Positions 35,908 through 44,645 of a stretch of DNA of 60,662 bases are shown here, in pieces. Source of the stretch: an uncultured bacterium (GTDB lineage: Bacteria > Verrucomicrobiota > Kiritimatiellia > CAIVKH01); NCBI GenBank assembly GCA_903906425.1, contig CAIVKH010000122.1, positions 1 through 60,662 of the forward strand. Direction: 5' to 3'. Made by a program: the position numbers and the translations under genes. How positions within the stretch are numbered: position 1 is the first letter of the stretch; each line of letters opens with the position of its first letter. Below the pieces are notes generated by a model that did not search any database, had not been told where the DNA came from, and saw nothing but the letters and a program-made list of their open reading frames with translations.

Positions 35908-37806
35908 TCAAAACACGCGGCCGGCTTGCATGAGGCCGTGTTCAACAATCGGGCCGAGACACAGGGCCGGGAAAAATGTGAGCGCGCCGATGATCACGAT
36001 GACGCCGAACAGCACACAGGCGAAGGTCAGGCCGTTCGCGGGAAAAGTTCCCGGCGATGGCGGAACGGTCTTTTTCGCAGCGAGACTTCCCGCGATGGCG
36101 AGCACGGCGAAGGCGATGCCGAAGCGGCCCACGAACATCGCGATGGCGAGCGTGACGTTGTAGAAAAGCGTGTTCGCGGTGAGGCCGGCAAACGCGCTGC
36201 CGTTGTTGTTCGATGCGGAAGCGTAGGCGTAGAAAATTTCGCTCAACCCGTGCGGACCCTGGTTGTTCAGGCTCGACAGGCCGGCGGGCAGGCTGCACGC
36301 AACGGCGGAGCCGATGAGGATCAGAAAATTTGGAATAAGTATCGCGACAACCGCCCACGCCGCTTCCCAGCCCTGGATTTTTTTGCCGAGATATTCCGGC
36401 GTGCGTCCGACCATCAGGCCGGCGATGAAAACCGTGAGCAGCACATGCATGAGAATTCCGTAGAGGCCCGCGCCGACGCCGCCAAACACGATGCAGCCGA
36501 GCATGAGGTTCCATAGCGGCGCGAGGCCGGCGAGCGGCGTGAAGCTGTCGTGCATCGAGTTGACCGCGCCGCACGAAGTTCCTGTTGTCGCACACGCAAA
36601 CAGAACGCTGTTCATCACGCCGAAGCGCGTCTCTTTGCCCTCAAGCAACGCGCCGACATTTCCGAAAACAGGATTCACGCGCGTCTCCGCCCACCACGAA
36701 AGCGCGAAGGTTCCGAGCAGCAAAACAAACATCACGCCGAACAGACACCAGGCGTGGCGCACATCGCCGACGAGCAGGCCGAATGCATAGACGAGACCCG
36801 CGGCGATCATGATGAGGCCAAACATCTCGATGAAATTGGAAAGCGGCGTCGGGTTCTCGAACGGATGTGCGCTGTTCTGGCCGAAGAATCCGCCTCCGTT
36901 CGTGCCGAGGTGCTTGATTGCGATTTGCGAAGCAGCCGGACCGAGCGGGATGCTTTGCGTTTCAACTTTCTGATCCACCATCACCGCGGCGTTCGTCATC
37001 ACGGGCTGGCCTTTGTTGTCGAGCACGGGCACGTCGACCATCACCGGCACACCGTTCGAAACGACGGGCTGGCCTTTTTCATCGAGCTTCGGCTTTTGCA
37101 CCGTGACGGCCACATTCGTCATGACCGGCTGGCCCTTGTCATCGGTCTTCGCAACTTGAGTTGTGTATGTTTCGACAAGATTCACCGTCGCGTAGGTTTT
37201 GAAATTCTGAACGACGCCTTGCGACACGAGCGCCAGCGCGACGATGATGGAGGCTGGCAGCAAGACGTAGATTGTCGCCCGCGTCATATCCGCCCAGAAA
37301 TTTCCGAGCGTCTTCGACGACGCGCGTTTCAATCCGCGTGCGATGGCGACGAGAATCGCGATGCCGGTGGCGGCGCTGAGGAAATTATGAACCGCGAGGC
37401 CGGCCATCTGCGTGAAATGGCTCATCGTGGATTCGCCGGAATACGCCTGCCAGTTCGTGTTCGTGATGAAACTGACGGCCGTGTTCAGCGCGAGCGCCCA
37501 CGGGACATTCGGGAAATGCTGCGGATTCAGCGGCAGCCAGGCTTGCGTCATCTGGATGCCCATCAGCGACAGAATGCCGACGAGATTGAAGATCAGCACG
37601 GCGAAGAAATACTGCTGCCACGACATCTCCGCAGCGGGATCAATTCCGCCGAGGCGATACGTCAGCATCTCAACTGGTTGAAGAACCGGATGCAGAAACG
37701 TGCGCTCGCCGCGAAAACTTTTTGCCATGAATCGGCCCAGCGGTGGCGCGAGCGCGACGAGCAGACCGAAAAACAGAACGACCTGAATGATTTCATTTGT
37801 GTGCAT
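35908..37806 (-). CDS. kdpA: Potassium-transporting ATPase potassium-binding subunit, enlarged
   Basis: 632 residues from the ATG at 37806 (GAGG upstream), about 75 longer than the roughly 557 usual for the family. The four-fold channel motifs are visible, for example NTNWQAYSGE and NGGGFFGQNSAHPFENPT. An extra segment with three GQPV repeats (coded at 36988-37146) sits in an extracytoplasmic loop before the second of these. It is the potassium channel-like subunit. No kdpF is seen, though it would be about 29 codons. It is the first gene of the operon. Confidence 0.95.
   Translation of the reverse strand: MHTNEIIQVVLFFGLLVALAPPLGRFMAKSFRGERTFLHPVLQPVEMLTYRLGGIDPAAEMSWQQYFFAVLIFNLVGILSLMGIQMTQAWLPLNPQHFPNVPWALALNTAVSFITNTNWQAYSGESTMSHFTQMAGLAVHNFLSAATGIAILVAIARGLKRASSKTLGNFWADMTRATIYVLLPASIIVALALVSQGVVQNFKTYATVNLVETYTTQVAKTDDKGQPVMTNVAVTVQKPKLDEKGQPVVSNGVPVMVDVPVLDNKGQPVMTNAAVMVDQKVETQSIPLGPAASQIAIKHLGTNGGGFFGQNSAHPFENPTPLSNFIEMFGLIMIAAGLVYAFGLLVGDVRHAWCLFGVMFVLLLGTFALSWWAETRVNPVFGNVGALLEGKETRFGVMNSVLFACATTGTSCGAVNSMHDSFTPLAGLAPLWNLMLGCIVFGGVGAGLYGILMHVLLTVFIAGLMVGRTPEYLGKKIQGWEAAWAVVAILIPNFLILIGSAVACSLPAGLSSLNNQGPHGLSEIFYAYASASNNNGSAFAGLTANTLFYNVTLAIAMFVGRFGIAFAVLAIAGSLAAKKTVPPSPGTFPANGLTFACVLFGVIVIIGALTFFPALCLGPIVEHGLMQAGRVF
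36988..37146 (-). repeat. Internal triple repeat in kdpA
   Basis: Three copies of a segment of about 20 residues occur in tandem, marked by DDKGQPVMTN, DEKGQPVVSN and DNKGQPVMTN, each followed by a Val-rich strand. It is an insertion relative to typical KdpA and looks like a small beta-hairpin array on the periplasmic face. Confidence 0.75.
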
Positions 37807-38119
37807 CACCGAACCCTCGATTGACTGAACCAGCTGGTGAACCACGTTGGTTCCCCATCCGGTTTCGCGGCCGGAGTACCACACGCCGACCGACAACATG
37901 CTCATCGCATTCATGCCGCCAAATATCGTCCGCGAAACCCGCGGGCGTTAATCAAAAGACGGCGAAGAAGCGTAAAAAAAGCATAAATGAAAACTTTCCA
38001 ATGATTGGAAAATTACGCCACCGTCCTTTTCCAACCATTGGAACCTGCCGCCCTGCGCGGCAGATTCGGAACAAAATCTTCGTGATCGCAGGGCCCGGGA
38101 CATGCAACCATTCGCGCCC
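37807..38119. other. Divergent intergenic region kdpA-pdxB
   Basis: 313 bp. It should contain the kdp promoter and KdpE site, though no clear box could be assigned. Palindrome locus 12 is at 37996-38043. The kdpA frame is open to 37914 (an extra 36 codons) but without an SD or recognisable sequence. A pdxB start at 38102 is possible. Confidence 0.5.
37996..38043. repeat. Paired palindrome locus 12 (33-bp offset)
   Basis: Units at 37996-38010 (TTCCAATGATTGGAA) and 38029-38043 (TTCCAACCATTGGAA). The start-to-start offset is 33 bp, the only departure from 32 in the window. It lies between divergent kdpA and pdxB. Confidence 0.92.
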
Positions 38120-39247
38120 ATGAAAATTATCTGTGCTTCCAGTCTCACGCTTGGCCGCGAAATATTTTCCACCATCGGCGATGTCGTCAGCGTTGCCGAA
38201 AAGGACATCACCGCGGCCATCGTCAAGGATGCCGACCTGCTCGCCACTCGAACCAAAGCAAAGATCAACGCGGCGCTGCTCGACGACAGCGCGGTCAAGT
38301 TCTACGGAACCGCAACGGCAGGTACCGACCACATGGATATCGCCTACCTTGATCGGCGCGGCCTGCCGTGGACCGCCGCGCCGGGCTGCAATGCCAACAG
38401 CGTGTCCGAATATGTCACCGCTGCGCTGTTGCGCGAGTCGGTTCTGCACGGCAACGAACTTGCCGGAAAGAAAATCGTAATCATCGGCGTCGGCCAAGTC
38501 GGCAGTCGCGTCGCGAAAAAAGCCGAAGCACTCGGCATGATCCCGCTGCTGAACGACCCGCCGGTGAAAAAGAAAAGCGGTGACCAGCGGTTCCGCGAGC
38601 TTTCGGAAATTCTGCAGCAGGCCGATGTCGTCACACTGCATGTTCCGCTCACCGAGAATTGCGAATTCGAGACGACGAAAATGGCGGACGATAAATTCTT
38701 CGCCGCGCTCAAGCCGGGCTGTTTCTTCATCAACGCCTCGCGCGGCGAGGTGGTTGACGAAGATGCGCTGCTGCAAACACTGAACCGTCGTGTCACCCGG
38801 CGCATGGTCCTCGACGTTTTCGACAACGAGCCGGACATCCGTCTCGATGTGATGAACCGCGCGGACATCGCCACGCCGCACATCGCCGGCCATTCCTACG
38901 AAGGCAAACTCAACGGCACGGTCATGGTCTATGAAGCCGCGTGCCGCCATTTCGGCATCGCCCCGCGGTGGACATCCGATTCGTCCGCGAAATTGATCGA
39001 CATCGAACTCGACGCGACGGGACTGCGCGACGAAGAGGCGATGTTGCGCGCCGTGAGCCGCGCCTACGACATCGAGAAAGACGATCGAGAACTCCGCAGC
39101 GGCGCGGCCGCCATTGGAAAGAAATTCAACGCGATGCGCGGCAATTATCCCGACCGCTTTGAGTTTCCACGCCATCGCATCCGGCTCCGTGGCGCATTGC
39201 CGCAACTCGCGGAAAAACTTCGCGGACTCGGCTTCCAGATCTCCTAG
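38120..39247 (+). CDS. pdxB: Erythronate-4-phosphate dehydrogenase
   Basis: 375 residues from the ATG at 38120; an in-frame ATG at 38102 adds six residues. A 2-hydroxyacid-dehydrogenase fold with the family-specific opening TKAKINAALLDDSAVKFYGTATAGTDH, the NAD motif GVGQVGSR and a C-terminal dimerisation segment matches PdxB. It oxidises 4-phosphoerythronate in pyridoxal 5'-phosphate synthesis. Catalytic-type Arg, Glu and His are plausible at ASRGEVVDEDAL and PHIAGHS. It is divergent from the kdp operon and stands alone. Confidence 0.88.
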   Translation: MKIICASSLTLGREIFSTIGDVVSVAEKDITAAIVKDADLLATRTKAKINAALLDDSAVKFYGTATAGTDHMDIAYLDRRGLPWTAAPGCNANSVSEYVTAALLRESVLHGNELAGKKIVIIGVGQVGSRVAKKAEALGMIPLLNDPPVKKKSGDQRFRELSEILQQADVVTLHVPLTENCEFETTKMADDKFFAALKPGCFFINASRGEVVDEDALLQTLNRRVTRRMVLDVFDNEPDIRLDVMNRADIATPHIAGHSYEGKLNGTVMVYEAACRHFGIAPRWTSDSSAKLIDIELDATGLRDEEAMLRAVSRAYDIEKDDRELRSGAAAIGKKFNAMRGNYPDRFEFPRHRIRLRGALPQLAEKLRGLGFQIS

Positions 39248-39297
39248 CTGCGGTCACGGCCGACATTGGGACGGTCAAAATGTCGTAATGTTCGGCT

Positions 39298-41625
39298 ATG
39301 AAAATGGCCGGGCTTTTGCTTTTTGCGGCGTGGGGATCCATCTTTGCGGCAAACATGGAAACCAACACGACACGCGCGCCGCTGCCATCGCCGGAACAAA
39401 TCGAAAAGCTGCCGCCTGACGGTGGGCCGGGCTTCAACCGGCTCATCCATGAACGAAGCCCTTACCTGCTCCAGCACGCGCGCAATCCAGTGAACTGGTT
39501 TCCGTGGGGCGATGACGCATTCGCGAAGGCGAAGAAGGAAAACAAGCCGGTCTTTCTTTCCGTCGGCTATTCGTCGTGCCACTGGTGCCACGTCATGGAA
39601 CACGAATCGTTCGAGCGCGACGACGTGGCGGAAATCCTCAACAAATATTTCGTCGCAATAAAAGTGGATCGCGAAGAGCGTCCCGACATTGATGACATTT
39701 ACATGACCGCCACGCAACTGATGACCGGCCGTGGCGGCTGGCCGAATTCCGTGTGGCTGTTGCCCGATGGTCGCCCGTGGTACGCCGGCACCTATTTTCC
39801 GCGCGAGGATCGTTCCGGACAGCCGGGTTTCAAAACGATCCTGTTGCGCCTCGCCGATGTCTGGACCAACCAGCACGCCGTGGCCGAGGAACAGGCCGCG
39901 CAACTTTCGGAAGCGATCAGACAAAATTCATCGCTCACAAACAAGCCCTTCGCCGGCCCGCTCGAAGGCATCGTTTCGAATTGCGTTTCGTCGCTCGCAG
40001 AAACTTTCGACAAAAGATACGGTGGCTTCGGCGGTGCACCCAAATTCCCGCCGCATTCCGCGCTCGAGTTGCTGATCGTCGCTGACACCCGAAACCCGAC
40101 ATCTGAACCCCGCGCGATGCTCGCCGGCACGCTCGATGCGATGATGCTTGGCGGGATTCACGATCACATCGGCGGCGGTTTCCATCGCTACTCGACCGAT
40201 GATCACTGGTTCGTTCCGCACTTCGAAAAGATGCTTTACGACAACGCCCAGCTCGCGAAGACTTACGCGGAGGCCTTTGCGATCACATCGAACGAAAACT
40301 ATCGCGCGACGGCCTGCGACATTTGCGACTGGGTTTTGCGCGACATGACCGGGCCCGAAGGCGGATTCTATTCCGCGCTCGATGCCGACAGCGTAGGCGT
40401 CGAAGGAAAATTCTACGTCTGGTCGCGCGATGAAATTATGAAAATCCTCGGCGAAGCCGACGGCGATTTCTTTTGCCGCACATACGACATCGCAGCCGCC
40501 GGAAATTATCACGAGGAGGCGACCGGCGAATCCACCGGAAGCAACATTCCATTTCTAAATTCACCAATCACCACAAACACCGAAAAGCTCGCGGCCTGTC
40601 GCGCGAAATTGCAGGACGCGCGAACCAAACGCGCCTGGCCCGCGCTCGACGACAAGCGCCTCACCGCGTGGAACGGCCTGATGATTTCCGGCCTCGCTGT
40701 CGCCGGAAGAAATATCAACGAGCCGCGCTACACCAAGGCCGCCGAAAGGTGCGCGAAGTTCTTGCTCGCGACGATGTGGAAGAATGGCCGGCTGCTCCGG
40801 TCGTATCGTGCCGGCAGCGCCGCGATTGATGGCTACCTCGACGACTACGCGTGCCTTGCCAACGGTCTTCTCGACCTCGCCGATGCCACGGGCAATTCCG
40901 CGTGGAGAACCAACGCGCAAAAAATCTGCGACGCGATGATCGAACAATTCTACGATCCCGAAAACGGAGGTTTCTTCACGACTTCGGCGATTCACGAAAA
41001 GCTGATCACGCGCCAGAAGGACGCCTTTGATCAGGCTGCGCCCAGCGGCAATGGAATCGCAGCAATCGTGCTGCTTCGTCTCGCCGACGGGAAAAATAGT
41101 TTCCGCGAACTCGCGGCGAAAACGATCCGCAGCAACGGCGATCTTTTGCGACGCGCGCCCACAGGCTGCGCGACACTTGTTCGCGCGCTTGCGATGCTTC
41201 AGGCGACGGAACCAAAATCTGCGGCAGTCGCGTCCGCGGAAATTGAACCTGTCCGCGCCGAACTTTTTCTCGATGGAACGAAAGCCGCACCGGGCACGGT
41301 CGTCGCCGGTCATCTCGCGCTCACGATTGCGGAGAAATTTCACATCAACGCGAATCCCGCGGCGGACACGAATCTGATTCCAACCGCGCTCTCGCTTGCC
41401 GAAAACTGGAGCGCCAAACTGCTGCCGGATTCGTTTCCTGATGGAGGCGCGGAGAGGATCTACAAGGGCCGGATCGAAATTCCGCTGCGGCTAAAGATCG
41501 AACATGCCGCAAAAGAGGAACCCGCCGAGCTGACCTTCACGGTGAAATTCCAAGCCTGCGACGAAGGCGCATGTTATCCGCCAAAATCGCTTCAGCTCCG
41601 AGCAACGATCATCGTGAACCGCTGA
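39298..41625 (+). CDS. YyaL/DUF255 thioredoxin-domain protein fused to a DsbD-alpha-like domain
   Basis: 775 residues. A short signal-like start precedes a DUF255 thioredoxin domain with the CHWC active site (Cys94, Cys97) in [16 protein letters not shown] long (alpha/alpha)6-type region follows ([25 protein letters not shown]-like [21 protein letters not shown]), as in YyaL/SPATA20 proteins. The last about 120 residues resemble the N-terminal domain of DsbD, with Cys754 and Cys759 in CDEGACYPP. The second domain is not usual for the family, so this may be a periplasmic thiol-redox fusion. Confidence 0.85.
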   Translation: MKMAGLLLFAAWGSIFAANMETNTTRAPLPSPEQIEKLPPDGGPGFNRLIHERSPYLLQHARNPVNWFPWGDDAFAKAKKENKPVFLSVGYSSCHWCHVMEHESFERDDVAEILNKYFVAIKVDREERPDIDDIYMTATQLMTGRGGWPNSVWLLPDGRPWYAGTYFPREDRSGQPGFKTILLRLADVWTNQHAVAEEQAAQLSEAIRQNSSLTNKPFAGPLEGIVSNCVSSLAETFDKRYGGFGGAPKFPPHSALELLIVADTRNPTSEPRAMLAGTLDAMMLGGIHDHIGGGFHRYSTDDHWFVPHFEKMLYDNAQLAKTYAEAFAITSNENYRATACDICDWVLRDMTGPEGGFYSALDADSVGVEGKFYVWSRDEIMKILGEADGDFFCRTYDIAAAGNYHEEATGESTGSNIPFLNSPITTNTEKLAACRAKLQDARTKRAWPALDDKRLTAWNGLMISGLAVAGRNINEPRYTKAAERCAKFLLATMWKNGRLLRSYRAGSAAIDGYLDDYACLANGLLDLADATGNSAWRTNAQKICDAMIEQFYDPENGGFFTTSAIHEKLITRQKDAFDQAAPSGNGIAAIVLLRLADGKNSFRELAAKTIRSNGDLLRRAPTGCATLVRALAMLQATEPKSAAVASAEIEPVRAELFLDGTKAAPGTVVAGHLALTIAEKFHINANPAADTNLIPTALSLAENWSAKLLPDSFPDGGAERIYKGRIEIPLRLKIEHAAKEEPAELTFTVKFQACDEGACYPPKSLQLRATIIVNR

Positions 41626-41631
41626 TTCCCG

Positions 41632-42027
41632 TCACCGGACCGACGGCGACCACCTGTGAATGAGGCTCTGCCACGCCTCATGTTCCCTGGCGGTCTGTTC
41701 CTTGAGTTGCGCGCCGATTATATGCGACGCGCTGAGGCGGGCACTTGTACCCTTCTCCGGCTCGCAGTGACGAATGGCCGCGGTCGTGACGAATATCCGT
41801 CCCGTCGCCACCTTGGCATCGTCGTTGTTCATCGAGGCGATGATGCGAATCAGCTCATCGCGGTCGAACGATTCCGGCGAGACAAATCCGACGCCCGCGC
41901 CCGAAACATTCACAATCGTGACGGCCACATAGTGCGAGCCGCCGTAATGCCGCGCGGGCCCCACGCGCTCCGCCGTCGCCGACAGCTCCTTCACAATGCG
42001 CTGTGAATCTCTCCGCTCGTTTTTCAT
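41632..42027 (-). CDS. PilZ-like domain protein
   Basis: 131 residues from the ATG at 42027; longer frames lack an SD. RRDSQR near the start followed by VTIVNVSGAGVGF resembles the RxxxR and DxSxxG motifs of PilZ domains, which bind cyclic di-GMP, but Asp is replaced by Asn. The rest (IIASMNNDDAKVATGRIF) fits a small beta-barrel. No neighbour hints at its pathway. It is divergent from the large secreted protein gene. Confidence 0.5.
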   Translation of the reverse strand: MKNERRDSQRIVKELSATAERVGPARHYGGSHYVAVTIVNVSGAGVGFVSPESFDRDELIRIIASMNNDDAKVATGRIFVTTAAIRHCEPEKGTSARLSASHIIGAQLKEQTAREHEAWQSLIHRWSPSVR

Positions 42028-42108
42028 GGTGAAACATAAGCCCGTCTTTGAAAAGTGCCGCGATCCCGGAGGCTGAAGTTTCCGAAAGGAATCTGCCGCG
42101 ACGCCGGC

Positions 42109-42155
42109 TTCCAATCATTGGAAGTTATCGCGAGCGTGGTTTCCAATGATTGGAA
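42109..42155. repeat. Paired palindrome locus 13
   Basis: Units at 42109-42123 (TTCCAATCATTGGAA) and 42141-42155 (TTCCAATGATTGGAA), 32 bp apart, between divergent genes. Confidence 0.95.
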
Positions 42156-42196
42156 ATTCCGCTAGGCTGAATCGCGGTTGGAGACAGGAGTCAGCC

Positions 42197-44578
42197 ATGA
42201 AAATATTGTGCGTCATCCCCGCTGGGTTGCTTTCTTCGCTTTCCGTCGCAATGGCGCTGGCCGGCGGCGAAAAATCCGATGGCGCCGTAGTGAAACACCT
42301 GCTCGCCGGCCGTCGCGATGCGGGTCCGAATTTGCTCAAGGCCGGTGCGTGGCGCGCGTACGAAGCCGGCTTCACAGCGAGCGGCGGCGTTTTTGTTTGC
42401 GATAACGGCGCGGCTGCGGCGCGGCGCGGCGTTTATCAGCATGTCGAACTGAATCAGAAATCGCCGCAGCCGATTGTCGCGTCGGCTTGGAGCAGGGCCG
42501 AGGATGTCAGCGGCGCACGCGACAGCGACTACTCGCTCTACCTCGATCTGCAATATTCCGACGGCACGCCGCTGTGGGGACAGACCGCAACTTTCGCGAC
42601 CGGTTGGCACGATTTCGAGCGGCACGAAGTGCTGGTGATGCCGGAAAAGCCGGTGAAGTCGCTCACATATAATTTGCTCCTGCGCGGACATTCCGGCCGC
42701 GCATCGTTTCGCGATGCCGAACTTCGAACGGTCGAAACGCCCGCAGGTTCCTGTGTCTTCGACAGCGTCCCGGTTTTGCCTCCGGCGAATCCCAGGGAGG
42801 GATTTCAGATTCGCGATGTGGCCGCCGGTTCCGACTTCGTCCGCATCGAACACGAAGCGCTCGGCATCAAACTGGAATCGAAATGCGGCGGGGATTTTTT
42901 CGACGTCACGATGACTGACACAACGGAGAAGGATCGCGCCGTCACGCTGATTTATGCGGTGCCGGTCACCGGCGACGGCTGGAAATGGCTCGCAAATCCG
43001 CGGCGAAGTGAAGCCATTGTTCCGGGACGCGAATATCTGATTTCGCATCCGCAGCCGGCGGGCATGGGCCGACTCTCGCGTTATCCATTCGCCGCAGTTT
43101 CAGACGGCAGGCGCGGGATCGGAATCGGAATTGATATGGATCATCCGGCGTTTTTCCGCGTCGGATTCAATGCAGGCACGCGCGAACTTTTCCTCGCCTA
43201 CGACATCGGCCTCACACCGGAAAAGCCGAAGGCGCAAATCCAGTTCTGCAAGTTCGCATTCGATCCGGCGTGGGAATTCCGCTCGGCGCTCACGAAATAT
43301 TACGAGTTGTTTCCCGATCAATTTCGCTGCCGTACACCGCAGCAGGGCTTGTGGATGCCGTTCGCGAAGATCAGCAAGGTTCCGAACTGGGAGGATTTCG
43401 GATTCAAGTTCAAGGAGGGAAATGACGAAACGAAATGGGACGACGAGCACGGCATCATCACATTTCGCTACACCGAGCCGATGACGTGGTGGATGCGGAT
43501 GTCGAAGGAAATTCCGCGAACGCCGGACGCGTCGCTGGCCGAGGCAAGACGGCTGGCAGAAAAAGGTGACAAGGCCGCGCAGGCTTTCGTGACAAGCGGC
43601 TTCCGCGACGATGCGGGCAAGTCGCCGGCGCGGATGCTCGACGAGCCGTGGTGCAACGGCGCGGTGTGGAGCATGAACTCGATGCCGGGCATCGCGGGCG
43701 AAACCACGGATTTCAAAATCAAGTGGAGTGATAAGCTGCGCGAAGAACTTTACGGTGCGAAGCGCAGGTGCGATCTCGACGGCGAATACGTGGATTCCAG
43801 CGAGGCGTATGTGACGGACATCCTCGATTTCCGACGCGACCACTTTGCCGCCGCCGATACGCCGCTGACTTTCTCGCCGGATTCGCACCGGCCCGCGATC
43901 TATCGCGGGCTGATCGCGTTCGAATACGTGCGCGGCATCGCGAGGGACATTCACGGCATGAGCAAGCTGATGATGGCGAACGCAACGCCGGCAACGCTGT
44001 GCTGGCTGGCGCCGAATCTCGACGTGATGGGAACGGAGACGGATTGGAATCGCGGCGGGAAATGGCAGCCGATGAGCGACGAGGAATTGCTGTACCGGCG
44101 CTCGATCTGCCGCGGAAAGCCGTACTGCTTTTTGATGAACACGGATTTCACGAAGTTGCCACACGAGCGCGTGGAAAAATACATGCAGCGCTCGCTGGCC
44201 TACGGAATGTTTCCGGGCTTCTTCAGCGCCGACGCGTCAACCGGCCAGTATTTCACGCGGCCCGAACTTTTCGAGCGCGACCGGCCGCTGTTCAAAAAAT
44301 ATGTGCCGCTGTGCAAGCTCGTCGCCGAGGCCGGCTGGCAGCCGGTCACGCGGGCGAAATCGGGCGATCCGAAAATTTGCGTTGAGCGTTTCGGAGAAGA
44401 TTTCCTGACGGTTCTCAACGACAGCGATGAGGCACGGACCGCGACGATCACGGTCGAGGATGAGCCGGGAGCGGCGGCGGGGCGCGAGCTGGTTTCGGCC
44501 GCACCGCTGCGGTGGCAAAATAAATCGTGTTCGCTGTCGCTGGATGGCGGCTGCGTAGCCGTGATCCAGTTGCGCTGA
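42197..44578 (+). CDS. Large secreted protein, possible glycoside hydrolase of unknown family
   Basis: 793 residues from the ATG at 42197 (AGGAG 7 nt upstream). A signal peptide ends at ALA near residue 22. An N-terminal beta-sandwich-like part (to about 200) is followed by a central part and a C-terminal alpha/beta region with many Trp/Tyr/Asp residues (DLDGEYVDSSEAYVT, APNLDVMGTETDWNR), suggesting a TIM-barrel hydrolase. I recognise no GH family and no certain catalytic pair. The neighbourhood of exported carbohydrate enzymes makes a polysaccharide role reasonable. It is monocistronic, flanked by palindrome loci 13 and 14. Confidence 0.65.
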   Translation: MKILCVIPAGLLSSLSVAMALAGGEKSDGAVVKHLLAGRRDAGPNLLKAGAWRAYEAGFTASGGVFVCDNGAAAARRGVYQHVELNQKSPQPIVASAWSRAEDVSGARDSDYSLYLDLQYSDGTPLWGQTATFATGWHDFERHEVLVMPEKPVKSLTYNLLLRGHSGRASFRDAELRTVETPAGSCVFDSVPVLPPANPREGFQIRDVAAGSDFVRIEHEALGIKLESKCGGDFFDVTMTDTTEKDRAVTLIYAVPVTGDGWKWLANPRRSEAIVPGREYLISHPQPAGMGRLSRYPFAAVSDGRRGIGIGIDMDHPAFFRVGFNAGTRELFLAYDIGLTPEKPKAQIQFCKFAFDPAWEFRSALTKYYELFPDQFRCRTPQQGLWMPFAKISKVPNWEDFGFKFKEGNDETKWDDEHGIITFRYTEPMTWWMRMSKEIPRTPDASLAEARRLAEKGDKAAQAFVTSGFRDDAGKSPARMLDEPWCNGAVWSMNSMPGIAGETTDFKIKWSDKLREELYGAKRRCDLDGEYVDSSEAYVTDILDFRRDHFAAADTPLTFSPDSHRPAIYRGLIAFEYVRGIARDIHGMSKLMMANATPATLCWLAPNLDVMGTETDWNRGGKWQPMSDEELLYRRSICRGKPYCFLMNTDFTKLPHERVEKYMQRSLAYGMFPGFFSADASTGQYFTRPELFERDRPLFKKYVPLCKLVAEAGWQPVTRAKSGDPKICVERFGEDFLTVLNDSDEARTATITVEDEPGAAAGRELVSAAPLRWQNKSCSLSLDGGCVAVIQLR

Positions 44579-44594
44579 CCGGCGCGCCGTAACT

Positions 44595-44641
44595 TTCCAA
44601 TGATTGGAATTTCAGGATGCGGCCACTTCCAATGATTGGAA
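44595..44641. repeat. Paired palindrome locus 14
   Basis: Two TTCCAATGATTGGAA units at 44595-44609 and 44627-44641, 32 bp apart, between convergent genes. The right unit ends 4 nt from the metH stop codon. Confidence 0.95.
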
Positions 44642-44645
44642 AATG

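Noticed and set aside
37807..37914. N-terminal extension of KdpA or a hidden kdpF
   Set aside because: The frame is open to 37914 but has no SD and no hydrophobic KdpF-like sequence. The ATG at 37806 begins the conserved part.
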